Assembly: GCA_964621605.1 (NCBI GenBank)
Contig: CAZUMJ010000051.1
Coordinates: 1 to 16,734 of the forward strand
Origin: CAZUMJ01 sp964621605
Lineage (GTDB): Bacteria > Actinomycetota > Acidimicrobiia > Acidimicrobiales > Iamiaceae
Length of the DNA stretch: 16,734 nucleotides
Reading direction: 5' to 3'
Under the pieces are notes generated by a model, which saw only the letters and a program-made list of their open reading frames with translations, made no database searches and was not told the DNA's origin. A program made the translations under genes and the position numbers. Positions 1 through 7,648 of this stretch are shown one piece after another (position 1 is the first letter of the stretch; each line of letters opens with the position of its first letter).

Positions 1-1068
1 GGCGAGATGATGAACCGGATCAACTTGGCGAAGAGCCTCGTGGCAACCCGCCGCATCGACGTCGGCTCCCGCATCACGGCCGACGACGTCACGATCAAGA
101 GCCCGGGTCGTGGTCTCCAGCCGAACGCATTGCCAGCGCTCATCGGCAGTGTCGCGCGCCGCCAGATCGAAGCCGGCGACTTCTTCTACGCGACAGACAC
201 GGGTGACGCTCGGGTCGAGGGGCGGCCCTACACCTTCCGGCGCCCGATGGGCCTCCCGGTGCGCTTCCACGACTACCGGGGCCTGCTGGCGCAGTCGAAC
301 CCCGACTTCCTCGAGTTCCACCTCAGCTACAAGGACATGGAGCTCGACCCCGCAGACATGTTCGACGCACGCCTCGCGTGCGGCTACGCCGTGCACAGCC
401 CCGACCTGTTCCGCGGCGACTTCCTCCTGAACTTGGCGTCGCCGGACGACACCCATTGGGAGCGTTCGATCGCGGAGCTGCAACGCGTGATCGACCTCAC
501 CCGTGGGCTCGACCATTGGTTCACCCAGTCGAACGAGCCAGTCGTGATCGCAAGCCTGGGTGGCTTCACCAAGGAGGCGCACGTCGCTTCCGAGGCGCGG
601 GCATCGATGTACGACCGAGTCGCGGCTGGGCTCGCACGCCTCGATACCGCCGGCGTGCGGCTCTGCGCGCAGACCCTCCCGCCCTTCCCCTGGTACCTGG
701 GCGGGCAGCTCTTCTGCAACCTGTTCGTCGATGCCGACGACACCGCGGCATTCGCTGCCCAGACAGGCTGGTCGCTGTGCCTCGACATCTCGCACTCCAA
801 GCTCGCGGCGACCTTCGGCGGCCGGCCGTTCTCGGAAGCCGTCGAGCTCCTCGCACCCCACGCGGGCCACCTCCACCTCGTCGATGCGACCGGTGTCGAC
901 GGGGAAGGCGTCCAGGTCGGCGACGGCGAGGTCGACTGGGCGATGCTGGCCGAACAGCTCGACCGCGTCTGCCCCGACGCGGGCTTCATTCCCGAGATCT
1001 GGCAGGGCCACGTGAACGACGGCGAAGGCTTCTGGATCGCCCTCGAGCGACTCGAGACATGGTTCTGA
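1..1068 (+). CDS. NeuB-type SAF domain fused to sugar-isomerase-like TIM barrel (5' partial)
   Basis: The frame is open at the window edge (Gly-Glu precede the first Met at 7), so this is the C-terminal part of a larger protein. Roughly the first 65 residues read as the SAF/antifreeze-like domain that closes sialic-acid-synthase-type enzymes: 'LAKSLVATRRIDVGSRIT', 'IKSPGRGLQP', 'LIGSVARRQIEAGD'. The remaining ~285 residues look like a xylose-isomerase-like TIM barrel, with metal-ligand-type Asp, His and Glu in 'LCLDISHSK', 'HLHLVDATG' and 'FIPEIWQGH'. NeuB-family enzymes condense phosphoenolpyruvate with a hexosamine to make nonulosonic acids. The catalytic NeuB barrel should lie upstream of the window. 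Glycosyltransferase and polymerase genes follow, so a role in surface glycan precursor synthesis is likely. The isomerase half's substrate is unknown; SAF identity is firmer than the second domain. Confidence 0.75.
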   Translation, partial: GEMMNRINLAKSLVATRRIDVGSRITADDVTIKSPGRGLQPNALPALIGSVARRQIEAGDFFYATDTGDARVEGRPYTFRRPMGLPVRFHDYRGLLAQSNPDFLEFHLSYKDMELDPADMFDARLACGYAVHSPDLFRGDFLLNLASPDDTHWERSIAELQRVIDLTRGLDHWFTQSNEPVVIASLGGFTKEAHVASEARASMYDRVAAGLARLDTAGVRLCAQTLPPFPWYLGGQLFCNLFVDADDTAAFAAQTGWSLCLDISHSKLAATFGGRPFSEAVELLAPHAGHLHLVDATGVDGEGVQVGDGEVDWAMLAEQLDRVCPDAGFIPEIWQGHVNDGEGFWIALERLETWF

Positions 1069-1091
1069 CCGTGCCGCTCCTGCACGCATCC

Positions 1092-1098
1092 GAGAGGG
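1092..1098 (+). promoter_or_regulatory. Shine-Dalgarno pointing to a CTG start at 1106
   Basis: GAGAGGG lies 7 nt before a CTG codon at 1106, in frame with the following glycosyltransferase. The first conventional start is GTG at 1130, which would drop the residues 'SSPLALWV' that complete the first beta strand of the Rossmann fold. No in-frame ATG, GTG or TTG lies between this site and 1130. Confidence 0.4.
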
Positions 1099-1105
1099 TC
1101 CGACC

Positions 1106-2319
1106 CTGAGCTCCCCACTCGCGCTCTGGGTGACCCCGGTCGGCGACCTCGCCGGGGTGGCACGCCACGTCCGCGACGTGGCGCGTGTCGGCATACCCGG
1201 TTGGCGCGTGATCGTGCTCGCCCCCCCAGGGGCGCTCGTGGACGCGCTGCGCGCCGACGGCGTAGCCGTGCTCGCAGCACCGTTCGGGCCTGCACACGGG
1301 ACCGTGACGTCCGTGCGGTCGTTGCGCCGCGCGATCGGCCACGTACGACCCGACATCGTGCACAGCCACCTCGCGTTCGCAGACATGGCATCGGCGCTCG
1401 CCACGTCGACGGGAGGTCCCCGCCTCGTCTCGACGGAGCATGGCATCGCGGCAGAAGACGGTGTGTACCACGCGTCGTCCGTCGGTGCCCGGGCGATGGC
1501 GGGCGCGCATCGCATCCGCCAACACCGCCTTCACGGATCGATCGCGGTCTCACGCGCGACGCGAGCTGCCATGGATGCGAAGTGGGGGACGCCACGACGG
1601 CTGGTGACCGACGTGATCCCCAACGGCATCGACAGGCGGCCGCGACCGACTCGCACACCAGGCCTTCACATCGGGTCGCTGAGTCGCCTCGCGCCCGAGA
1701 AGGGTCTCGAGCACCTCATCGACGCGTTCGCCGGCATCGCGCAGACCCACCCCGAGGCGCACCTGACACTCGGCGGCGAAGGCCCCCTGCGCGACGCCCT
1801 CGCGCAACAGGTGGCGGACCTCGCCTTGGCCCACCGTGTCTCCCTCCCCGGCTACGTCGAAGCAGACGATCTCCTCCCGGAGCTCGACGTGGTGGCGCAG
1901 CTCTCTGTCTGGGAGAACTGCAGCTACACGCTNNNNNNNNNNNNNNNNNNNNNNNNNNNNNNNNNNNNNNNNNNNNNNNNNNNNNNNNNNNNNNNNNNNN
2001 NNNNNNNNNNNNNNNNNNNNNNNNNNNNNNNNCGGAGCTCGACGTGGTGGCGCAGCTCTCTGTCTGGGAGAACTGCAGCTACACGCTGCTCGAGGCGATG
2101 CGAGCAGGATGCGGTGTCGTGGCCACCGCGGTCGGTGGGAACCCCGAGCTGCTTCCGTCTCGCTGCCTCGTCGAACGCGGCGCCACGAGCGCCCTGGCAT
2201 CTCGGCTGGTGGCACAGGGAACCGACCTGCAGGCACGCCCGCTGCCCGCGCCCGGCTGGCCTACGGTCGAGGCGATGTGCCAGGCGATCGCGGCCCACTA
2301 CTCGCGAGTGTGCCCATGA
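1106..2319 (+). CDS. GT4-family glycosyltransferase, interrupted by a false scaffold gap
   Basis: Likely transfers an activated sugar to a polysaccharide intermediate on the cytoplasmic side. N-terminal Rossmann features include 'GDLAGVARHV' (acceptor-side glycine-rich loop) and 'DIVHSHLAFAD'. The donor half has 'GSLSRLAPEKG' and the E-x7-E motif 'ENCSYTLLE'. One hundred N interrupt the reading frame at 1933-2032, but the 55 bp before them (1878-1932) recur right after them (2033-2087). Collapsing the repeat plus the N removes 155 nt and joins both halves in frame, giving 344 residues from GTG 1130 or 352 from CTG 1106, a normal length for this family. I list the CTG start because of the Shine-Dalgarno and the fold; GTG 1130 is the conservative alternative. 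The stop overlaps the next start (ATGA, 2316-2319). Confidence 0.85.
1878..1932 (+). repeat. 55-bp direct repeat, left copy (contig overlap)
   Basis: Begins CGGAGCTCGACGTGG and ends CAGCTACACGCT. Identical over its whole length to 2033-2087, and it abuts the N run exactly. This is the signature of two contigs sharing one k-mer-length end that were spaced with placeholder N instead of merged; it is not a biological repeat. Confidence 0.95.
1933..2032. other. Scaffold gap 1 (100 N), probably of negative length
   Basis: Exactly 100 N, a placeholder length. Perfect 55-bp identity of the flanks and restoration of the glycosyltransferase frame on merging show that no sequence is missing here. Confidence 0.95.
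2033..2087 (+). repeat. 55-bp direct repeat, right copy (contig overlap)
   Basis: Second copy of 1878-1932. It codes for the same residues (ELDVVAQLSVWENCSYT), and here the frame continues into the true C-terminus of the glycosyltransferase. Confidence 0.95.
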
Positions 2320-3632
2320 GCCGCCGGGGCGCACACGCCGCGCCGAGCAACCTCGGCGACCTCCCTCGCCTCATCGCCCGCACCGCGGGGCACTGGCTGG
2401 CCCCGTTGATGTTGGGCCTGGCTGTCGGCCTCTCGACGGTGTGGCCGTTGATCACCCTCGTCCTCATCGGATGCGTCGTGGGCCTGCTGTTCCTCGGCAT
2501 TCCCCGCAACGACCCGATCGTGGTGGTTGCGTTCGCGTCGTTGTGCATGACGCGGCTGGCGGTCCCGGGCCTGCCGCTCCCCGCGAACGAAGTTCTGATG
2601 CTCGGCAGCGTGCTCATCGCCGCGGTGCACCCACGTGGTGACCTCAACGCCGCGCCACGCTGGTTCGCTGCCGGCCTGTGGAGCCTCGTCGCGCTCTTCG
2701 GCATGTCGATGCTGCTCAACGGGATCGTGGACGCCGACAGCCTGAAACGCGTCGCGCACCTCGTGGTCTTCGCGTTCGTCGCCTTGGGGTTGGTGCAAGG
2801 CCGTCTCCCACGCCGCTCCGCCCTGACCGGCATCGTGATCGGCCTCACAGCGAGTGCGGCGACTGGCTTCGTCAGCCAAGTCACCGGCATCGGCGCACAA
2901 CGCTACACAGGTCGCCTCACCGGCCTCTTCGGCGACCCGAACGTCGCGGGCCTATTGCTCGCGACGTTGGGGCCGCTCGCGGTGCAGCACGTCGAGGGAC
3001 GCACGCGGCGACGTGCATTGGCGCTGCTCCTCTTGGTCGCCGTGGCCATGACCCTGTCGCGCACCGCGCTGCTTGCCCTTGCCGTCTCGGCCATCTGGCT
3101 GGTGGTGGGGCGCCGCCTCCGCATCGGCGGTGCGGTCACCCTCCTGGTGGGCGTCATCGTCGTGGTGGGGGTCCTCCCGACGAGCCTCCAGTCGGTCGGA
3201 CCGTTCAGCGACCGAGTCGGGAGCGACCAGCTCCGCGGACGCATCGTGGCCAGCGAGATGGCCGCTGTCGGCGAGAAGCCCGTCCTGGGGCACGGCCCCG
3301 GCACCGCCCACATCAAGGTCAACGCCGACCAGGTGCGCTTCTTCTTCCACAACAGCTACTTGGCTCTTGCACAGGAGGGGGGTTACGTCTCCCTCGCGGT
3401 GTACCTCGCGCTGCTCGTCGCGACATTCCTCAGCCTCGTCAATGCCCCCATGGGCGAGCGAAGTACCCAAATCGAGATGGCGGTCATCGCGCTCGCCGTG
3501 TGCGCACTGAACCTGGGTGAGGTGCTCCTCGAACTCGATGCCGCGGTCGTCCTCGGTCTCGCGGTCCAACACATCGTGTCTTCACGGATGGCCACTCGAC
3601 GCGGCCAGATGCCGTTGGTGCGAGCCCAGTGA
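2316..3632 (+). CDS. O-antigen ligase/polymerase-like polytopic membrane protein
   Basis: A 438-residue protein with about ten or more hydrophobic segments, e.g. residues 29-61, 93-104, 145-162, 171-186, 210-223, 234-263, 272-289 and 355-376. It carries hallmarks of the Wzy/WaaL O-antigen ligase family: 'GRLTGLFGDPNVAGLLLA' near residue 200, 'LSRTALLALA' near 247, 'GRIVASEMAAVGEKPVLGHGPG' near 308 split over a loop, and 'FFHNSYLALAQEGG' near 343. Such proteins polymerise or attach lipid-linked glycan repeats outside the membrane. The ATG overlaps the upstream glycosyltransferase stop by 4 nt, and its own stop overlaps the next GTG start, so translation of all three is probably coupled. Ligase and polymerase cannot be told apart from the sequence; some family members also modify teichoic acids or proteins. 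Confidence 0.85.
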   Translation: MSRRGAHAAPSNLGDLPRLIARTAGHWLAPLMLGLAVGLSTVWPLITLVLIGCVVGLLFLGIPRNDPIVVVAFASLCMTRLAVPGLPLPANEVLMLGSVLIAAVHPRGDLNAAPRWFAAGLWSLVALFGMSMLLNGIVDADSLKRVAHLVVFAFVALGLVQGRLPRRSALTGIVIGLTASAATGFVSQVTGIGAQRYTGRLTGLFGDPNVAGLLLATLGPLAVQHVEGRTRRRALALLLLVAVAMTLSRTALLALAVSAIWLVVGRRLRIGGAVTLLVGVIVVVGVLPTSLQSVGPFSDRVGSDQLRGRIVASEMAAVGEKPVLGHGPGTAHIKVNADQVRFFFHNSYLALAQEGGYVSLAVYLALLVATFLSLVNAPMGERSTQIEMAVIALAVCALNLGEVLLELDAAVVLGLAVQHIVSSRMATRRGQMPLVRAQ

Positions 3633-4687
3633 CCGCGCGGATCTCCTTCCTAGCCAACAACGGTGACGTCGGCGGTGGTGAGGTCATGCTCCTCGCGATG
3701 GCGACCGTCGCCCGCGACGCAGGCCTCGACGTCGAGGTGGTAGGCCCCGCTGCTCCGGACGCCCTCGCAGTGCACGCACGCGCCGCTGGGTTCACCTATC
3801 GCAGCGTCGGGGGGCGCAACCGACGTGCCTACCTCCGACACCTCATCGCCGATCGACGACGCCCATCGTCCGACCTGGTGTGGTGCAACGGGCTCCTCCC
3901 GGCCGTCGCCATGATCGGCGCGCGTGCCCGGCGTGTCATGCACCTGCATCAGACGCCCGCGGGGATGCAGCGTCTCCTCGCCCGGCTCGCGTGCCGTGGC
4001 GCGGCGGCCGTGGTCGTCCCGTCGGCAGCGGTCAGAGGCGTCCCCACCGCCCGCGTCCTCCCCAACTGGACCGCCGACGTCGACCCGACGGACCTGCCCA
4101 GCCGCCAGGCAGGCACCGACGCCACCTTCCGCGTCGGCTTCATCGGACGCTTCTCGCAGGACAAGGGGCTGGATGTCCTCGCCGACGCGATCGCCGGCCT
4201 GCAGCGCTCGCACCCGGGCCGCTTCCGCCTTGTGCTCGCGGGCGACGATCGCTTCGTCGACGCTGCGCAGTCCGCGGCGGTCGCGACCGCACTCAGGGGC
4301 GTCGACAACATCGACAGGCTCGGCTGGGTCGACCCGGCAGCGTTCTTCGGTGCCGTGGATGTCGTCGCGATCCCGTCGGTGTGGGCAGAGCCCTTCGGAC
4401 TCGTCGCGGCAGAAGCCATGGCCGCTCGACGACCCGTGCTGGTGAGCGATGCGGGCGCACTGCCGACGGTCGTCGGGGCATCCCACCCGTGGGTGATTCC
4501 CCACGGCGATGCCGCCGCGCTCCGCGACGCCATCCTTACGATCGCCGACGCCGACCCGGGCGCCATCGCCACGACGTGCGCCGCGGCAAGGGCCCGCTGG
4601 GAAGAGCACTTCAGCCCAGCCGCCGGTGCGCAGCGGTTCCTGCATTTGTTGAAAGACCTGGGCGTGGAGGTGGCCGATCATGGCTGA
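3629..4687 (+). CDS. GT4-family glycosyltransferase
   Basis: A 352-residue GT-B fold enzyme. The N-terminal glycine-rich loop is 'NGDVGGGEVMLL' (residues 11-22). The acceptor domain includes 'MHLHQTPAGMQ', and 'VLPNW' marks the start of the inter-domain region. The donor domain starts at 'RVGFIGRFSQDKG' with the phosphate-contacting Arg174 and Lys179, and has 'SVWAEPFGLVAAEAMA', in which Glu254 and Glu262 form the E-x7-E motif of retaining GT4 enzymes. The GTG start shares GTGA with the stop of the polymerase gene, and its stop overlaps the next gene by 8 nt. It is part of the same polysaccharide operon; the sugar transferred cannot be told. Confidence 0.88.
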   Translation: MTARISFLANNGDVGGGEVMLLAMATVARDAGLDVEVVGPAAPDALAVHARAAGFTYRSVGGRNRRAYLRHLIADRRRPSSDLVWCNGLLPAVAMIGARARRVMHLHQTPAGMQRLLARLACRGAAAVVVPSAAVRGVPTARVLPNWTADVDPTDLPSRQAGTDATFRVGFIGRFSQDKGLDVLADAIAGLQRSHPGRFRLVLAGDDRFVDAAQSAAVATALRGVDNIDRLGWVDPAAFFGAVDVVAIPSVWAEPFGLVAAEAMAARRPVLVSDAGALPTVVGASHPWVIPHGDAAALRDAILTIADADPGAIATTCAAARARWEEHFSPAAGAQRFLHLLKDLGVEVADHG

Positions 4688-5305
4688 CCACGTCGACGCG
4701 TCGGTGATCGTCCCCAGCCATGCCGGCGCACACCGCCTCCCCGAGTTGCTCGCCGCACTCGAAGCGCAGGACTTCACCGGCACCTGGGAGGTGCTCGTGG
4801 TGCTCGACGGCGTCGTCGACGACAGTCCGCACGTGCTCACCACGTGGGCGCAGAAGCTGCCGTTGCACGTCCTCGAGCTCCCCGTCAACCAAGGGGTCGT
4901 GGCGGCGCTCAACCGGGGCTACGCGGAAGCACGCGGGCGCGTGCTCATCCGCTGCGACGACGACCTCACCCCTCAGCCCGACTTCGTGTCACGACACGTC
5001 GCGTGGCACCAGGGCACGACTCCTCGTGGCGTCATCGGGCCGACGCGCAACGTGTACGCCGACACCCCGTACGCACGCGCCTATGGGGTACCGGCCGATG
5101 CTCGCGCCCGTGCCGCCGTCGAGTCATCCCCACAAGAGCTCCGCTGGCGCCACTGGGCAGCGAACAACTCGGTCACCCGACCGACCTGGGATGCACACGG
5201 CGGCTTCGACCCCCGCTTCCGCTACGGGCAGGACTCCGAGTTGGGGTGGCGGCTGCAGCATGCGGGAGTCGAGCTCATCGTCGATCACGAGCTCACCGCG
5301 GACCA
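4680..5305 (+). CDS. GT2-family glycosyltransferase (3' end lost in gap 2)
   Basis: 208 residues of a GT-A fold enzyme are visible before the N run. 'ASVIVPSHAGAHRLPELLAAL' is the typical family-2 opening. 'NQGVVAALNRGYAEARG' (residues 70-86) is the nucleotide-sugar region, and 'RCDDDLTP' holds the DXD-type metal site (Asp93-Asp95). 'GFDPRFRYGQDSELGWRL' (175-192) is the conserved acceptor/catalytic segment. The start ATG follows GGAGG (4666-4670) by 9 nt and overlaps the preceding gene by 8 nt. Family-2 members with this layout usually run to about 280-320 residues, so perhaps 80-100 residues are missing. As last visible gene of the operon it probably adds one sugar of the repeat unit. Confidence 0.85.
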
Positions 5306-5405
5306 NNNNNNNNNNNNNNNNNNNNNNNNNNNNNNNNNNNNNNNNNNNNNNNNNNNNNNNNNNNNNNNNNNNNNNNNNNNNNNNNNNNNNNNNNNNNNNN
5401 NNNNN
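5306..5405. other. Scaffold gap 2 (100 N)
   Basis: Placeholder of 100 N. Unlike gap 1, the two flanks share no overlap I can see. It separates a + strand glycosyltransferase missing its C-terminus from a - strand rsmI missing its C-terminus, so at least several hundred real bases should be absent here, or the contigs are not true neighbours. Confidence 0.9.
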
Positions 5406-6091
5406 ACGAGCACGTACTCACCGCGCGGCTCGACGTCAGCGACATGGGCGACCGCAGCCGACAGCGACCCCCGCCACCACTCCTCGTGCAGCTTGGTGAG
5501 CTCGCGCGCGAGGACCACGACCCGCTCCGGCTCGCAGACCGCGACGAGGTCATCGAGCGTGCGAGCGAGGCGATGCGGTGCCTCGTAGAGCACGACCGTG
5601 CGTTGCTCCGAGGCCACGTCCTCGAGGCGAGTTCGCCGTGCGGAGCCCTTGCGTGGAAGGAAGCCCTCGAACACGAAGCGTCCCGTCGCCAGGCCGCTCC
5701 CGACAAGCGCGACCACCAACGCGGCGGGGCCGGGAAGGGCCTCGACGGACAGTCCGGCCGCGAGGACGGCGGCCACGAGGCGCTCGCCGGGGTCGGAGAT
5801 CCCGGGGGTCCCGGCGTCACTCACGAGTGCGACGCGCCCCCCGGCGGCGACGCGCTCGACAACCCTCGCCGCAACCTCGGCCTCGGTGTGCTCGTTCACC
5901 ACGACGAGGCGCGCTCCGCTGATGCCGAGGTGCGCGAGGAGCCGGCCGGTTCGCCGCGTGTCCTCGCAGCACACGAGCGTCGCTTCGGCCAGCGCCTCAA
6001 CGGCCCGGGGGGTCACATCCCCCAGGTTGCCGATGGGCGTGGCAACAAGCACGAGCGCACCTCGCGAGAACGCCTCGGGCGAGGTGCTCAT
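5406..6091 (-). CDS. rsmI: 16S rRNA 2'-O-methyltransferase RsmI (C-terminus lost in gap 2)
   Basis: RsmI methylates the 2'-O of C1402 of 16S rRNA at the ribosome decoding centre, using S-adenosylmethionine. The tetrapyrrole-methylase-fold signatures appear in order: 'VATPIGNLGDVTPRAVEAL' (16-34), 'CEDTRRTGRLL' (42-52), 'LVSDAGTPGISDPG' (89-102), 'LPGPAALVVAL' (119-129), 'FEGFLPRKG' (141-149), 'YEAPHRL' (169-175) and 'RELTKLHEEWWRG' (196-208). About 228 residues are present of a usual ~280. The ATG at 6091 overlaps the stop of the DUF192 gene (ATGA, 6088-6091), and the conserved 'ALVLVATPIGN' follows it by about a dozen residues. Longer upstream starts read into DUF192 coding sequence and are unlikely. 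Third gene of the ychF operon. Confidence 0.95.
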
Positions 6092-6435
6092 CGCTCCTCG
6101 GGCGTCGGTCCTCGCACCTCCAGTTGGTCTCCGACGACCACGTGCCAACGCTCGAAGGAACCCACCTCGGCCTCGACCACCGCACGCGTCCCCCGCACGA
6201 GAGGTCCGAGCCGGTTGCGCTGCAGTCGCACGAGGCGCAGCACGGTCAGCGTGTCATCGCAGTAGGCGACGTCGATCGGGAAGCGCATCCCGATCGAGTG
6301 CACATGCCGGGTGCGGCGCAGCAGCAGGGCGCCGTCGAGGTGATCACGACCGAGCAGCCCGCGGCGTCGCGCACGTGCATCTTCCGCCTCTTCGAGCGAC
6401 GCCAGCACATCACCGCCACGCACCAACCAGGGCAT
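6088..6435 (-). CDS. DUF192 family protein
   Basis: A 115-residue protein of the DUF192 family. Recognisable elements are 'ARRRGLLGRDHLDGALLL' (residues ~23-40), the conserved 'SIGMRFPIDVAYCD' and the late 'VVEAEVGSFERWHVVVGD'. The classic family motif has Thr/Asn-x-Gly-Met-x-Phe-x-Ile-D, matched here as 'HSIGMRFPIDVAY'. The family's biochemical role is unknown. The start ATG at 6435 is preceded by GAGGA (6443-6447 on the complement, 7 nt spacing), which overlaps the ychF stop codon; the gap to ychF is 10 nt. The stop overlaps the rsmI start. It may be translationally coupled to both. No signal peptide is visible, so it is probably cytoplasmic, unlike many secreted family members. Confidence 0.88.
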   Translation of the reverse strand: MPWLVRGGDVLASLEEAEDARARRRGLLGRDHLDGALLLRRTRHVHSIGMRFPIDVAYCDDTLTVLRLVRLQRNRLGPLVRGTRAVVEAEVGSFERWHVVVGDQLEVRGPTPEER

Positions 6436-6445
6436 CGCCGTTTCC

Positions 6446-7522
6446 TCAGACGTTGAAGCGGAACTCGAGCACGTCGCCGTCGACCACCTCGTACTCCTTG
6501 CCCTCAACCCGCAACGTGCCGAGGTCACGGGCCTTCGACCATGACCCGGCGTCGAGGAGGTCGTCCCAGTGGATCACCTCGGCCCTGATGAACCCACGCT
6601 CGAAGTCGCTGTGGATCACGCCTGCCGTCTGCGGCGCTTTCGAGCCTGCACGGAACGTCCACGCCCGGCTCTCCTTCTCGCCGGTCGTGAAGAACGTGCG
6701 AAGGCCGAGCAGGTGGTACGCCGCTCGCAAGAAGCGCGGCAGCGCCCCTTCGCCGAGACCGAGCGCGTCGAGCATCTCGGCACGCTCCTCGCCGGTGAAC
6801 TGCGCGGCCTCGGCCTCGAGCTGCACGCACATGCCGATGACCTCGGCCCGCGAGCCGAGCTCGGCCTGCACGGGCGCGACCAGCTCGTCGACGCGGTCGA
6901 GGTCGTCCTCGCCGACGTTCACAAGCGCCATGACCGGCTTGTTCGTGAGCAGGAACCACGGTCGCAGCAACGCGCGGACGTCGGCAGGCAGGTCGCTGCG
7001 GTAGAGAGGCGTGCCCTCGGCGAGCACGGCCACCGCCGCATCGAGTGCGGCGACCTCGTCGCGGAGGGACGCATCCTGCCTAGCCGCCTTCCGACGCTTG
7101 TCCACCTGCGATTCGACCGTCTCGAGGTCCGCGAGGGTGAGCTCGATCTCGAGCACGCGCAGGTGCTCCAGCGGGTCGGATGGGCCGGGCACGTCGCCAT
7201 CGGCGAAGGCTCGCAGGACGAACACGACGGCGTCGGCTTCGCGGATGCCGGCCAGGAACTTGTTGCCGAGGCCTTCGCCCTTGCTGGCGCCCTCGACGAG
7301 GCCACCGATGTCGACGAACTGCACGCTCGCAGGCACGACCTTGCGCGACGAGCTCATCTCGGCGAGGCGGTCGAGGCGCTCGTCGGGCACCTTCGCCATG
7401 CCGACGTTGGGGTCGGTGGTGGCAAACGCGTACGGAGCGGCGAGGGCTCCTCCTCCCGCCAACGCGTTGTACAACGACGACTTACCCGCGTTGGGCAACC
7501 CTACGAACCCGAACCGTTCCAT
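6446..7522 (-). CDS. ychF: Ribosome-associated P-loop NTPase YchF (Obg family)
   Basis: A 358-residue YchF/Ola1-type NTPase, close to the usual ~363. The P-loop is 'GFVGLPNAGKSSLYNAL' (5-21), switch II is 'QFVDIGGLVEGASKGEGLGNKFL' split around Asp71-Gly73, and the base-recognition region is 'LTNKPVMALVNVGEDD'. The central coiled region spans about 120-190. The C-terminal TGS domain follows 'LRTFFTTGEKESRAWTF' and contains 'GVIHSDFERGFIRAEV', ending in the typical 'DGDVLEFRFNV'. YchF binds ribosomes and hydrolyses ATP better than GTP in characterised members; it is implicated in translation and stress response. The ATG at 7522 has no Shine-Dalgarno but a TAGCCT box 7 nt upstream, suggesting a leaderless mRNA. 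First gene of the ychF-DUF192-rsmI operon. Confidence 0.97.
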   Translation of the reverse strand: MERFGFVGLPNAGKSSLYNALAGGGALAAPYAFATTDPNVGMAKVPDERLDRLAEMSSSRKVVPASVQFVDIGGLVEGASKGEGLGNKFLAGIREADAVVFVLRAFADGDVPGPSDPLEHLRVLEIELTLADLETVESQVDKRRKAARQDASLRDEVAALDAAVAVLAEGTPLYRSDLPADVRALLRPWFLLTNKPVMALVNVGEDDLDRVDELVAPVQAELGSRAEVIGMCVQLEAEAAQFTGEERAEMLDALGLGEGALPRFLRAAYHLLGLRTFFTTGEKESRAWTFRAGSKAPQTAGVIHSDFERGFIRAEVIHWDDLLDAGSWSKARDLGTLRVEGKEYEVVDGDVLEFRFNV

Positions 7523-7529
7523 CGGCAGG

Positions 7530-7535
7530 AGGCTA
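7530..7535 (-). promoter_or_regulatory. Candidate -10 box of leaderless ychF
   Basis: Reads CCGGTAGCCT on the minus strand, with TAGCCT fitting the actinobacterial TANNNT -10. It ends 7 nt before the ATG, which puts transcription start at or next to the start codon. There is no convincing -35 and no Shine-Dalgarno. Inferred from sequence only. Confidence 0.45.
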
Positions 7536-7634
7536 CCGGCGCGGGTTCACGCGGGCCGCACCCGCGCCGTCCACCGCAGGCGTGGCGCGCCGGAACCTGC
7601 ATCGCTCGTCTGGTGCCGCCCTCGGTGCGCCCGG

Positions 7635-7640
7635 TAGCGT
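7635..7640 (+). promoter_or_regulatory. Candidate -10 box of leaderless bL37-like gene
   Basis: CCGGTAGCGT contains TAGCGT (TANNNT) ending 8 nt before the ATG at 7649, with no Shine-Dalgarno between. The motif shares CCGGTAGCST with the divergent ychF box about 100 bp away. The -35 region is weak (TGGTGC at 7611). Confidence 0.45.
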
Positions 7641-7648
7641 GTCGAACC

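Noticed and set aside
384..1658. Long minus-strand open frame opposite the NeuB/isomerase gene and the first glycosyltransferase.
   Set aside because: Arg/Pro/Ser-rich with no motif; it is the antisense shadow of two recognisable genes in very GC-rich DNA, where stop codons are rare.
1878..2087. Direct repeat considered as a tandem duplication or mobile-element footprint.
   Set aside because: The copies abut a 100-N placeholder exactly and merging them restores the gene, so it is an assembly artefact.
2298..2900. Minus-strand frame rich in His, Asp and Glu opposite the polymerase-like gene.
   Set aside because: Antisense of hydrophobic + strand codons yields such compositions; no domain, no ribosome binding site, and the + strand gene is clear.
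4844..6265. Open + strand frame running through gap 2 and opposite rsmI.
   Set aside because: It continues only because the N run carries no stop. Its right part is antisense of rsmI and DUF192, which have clear family motifs.
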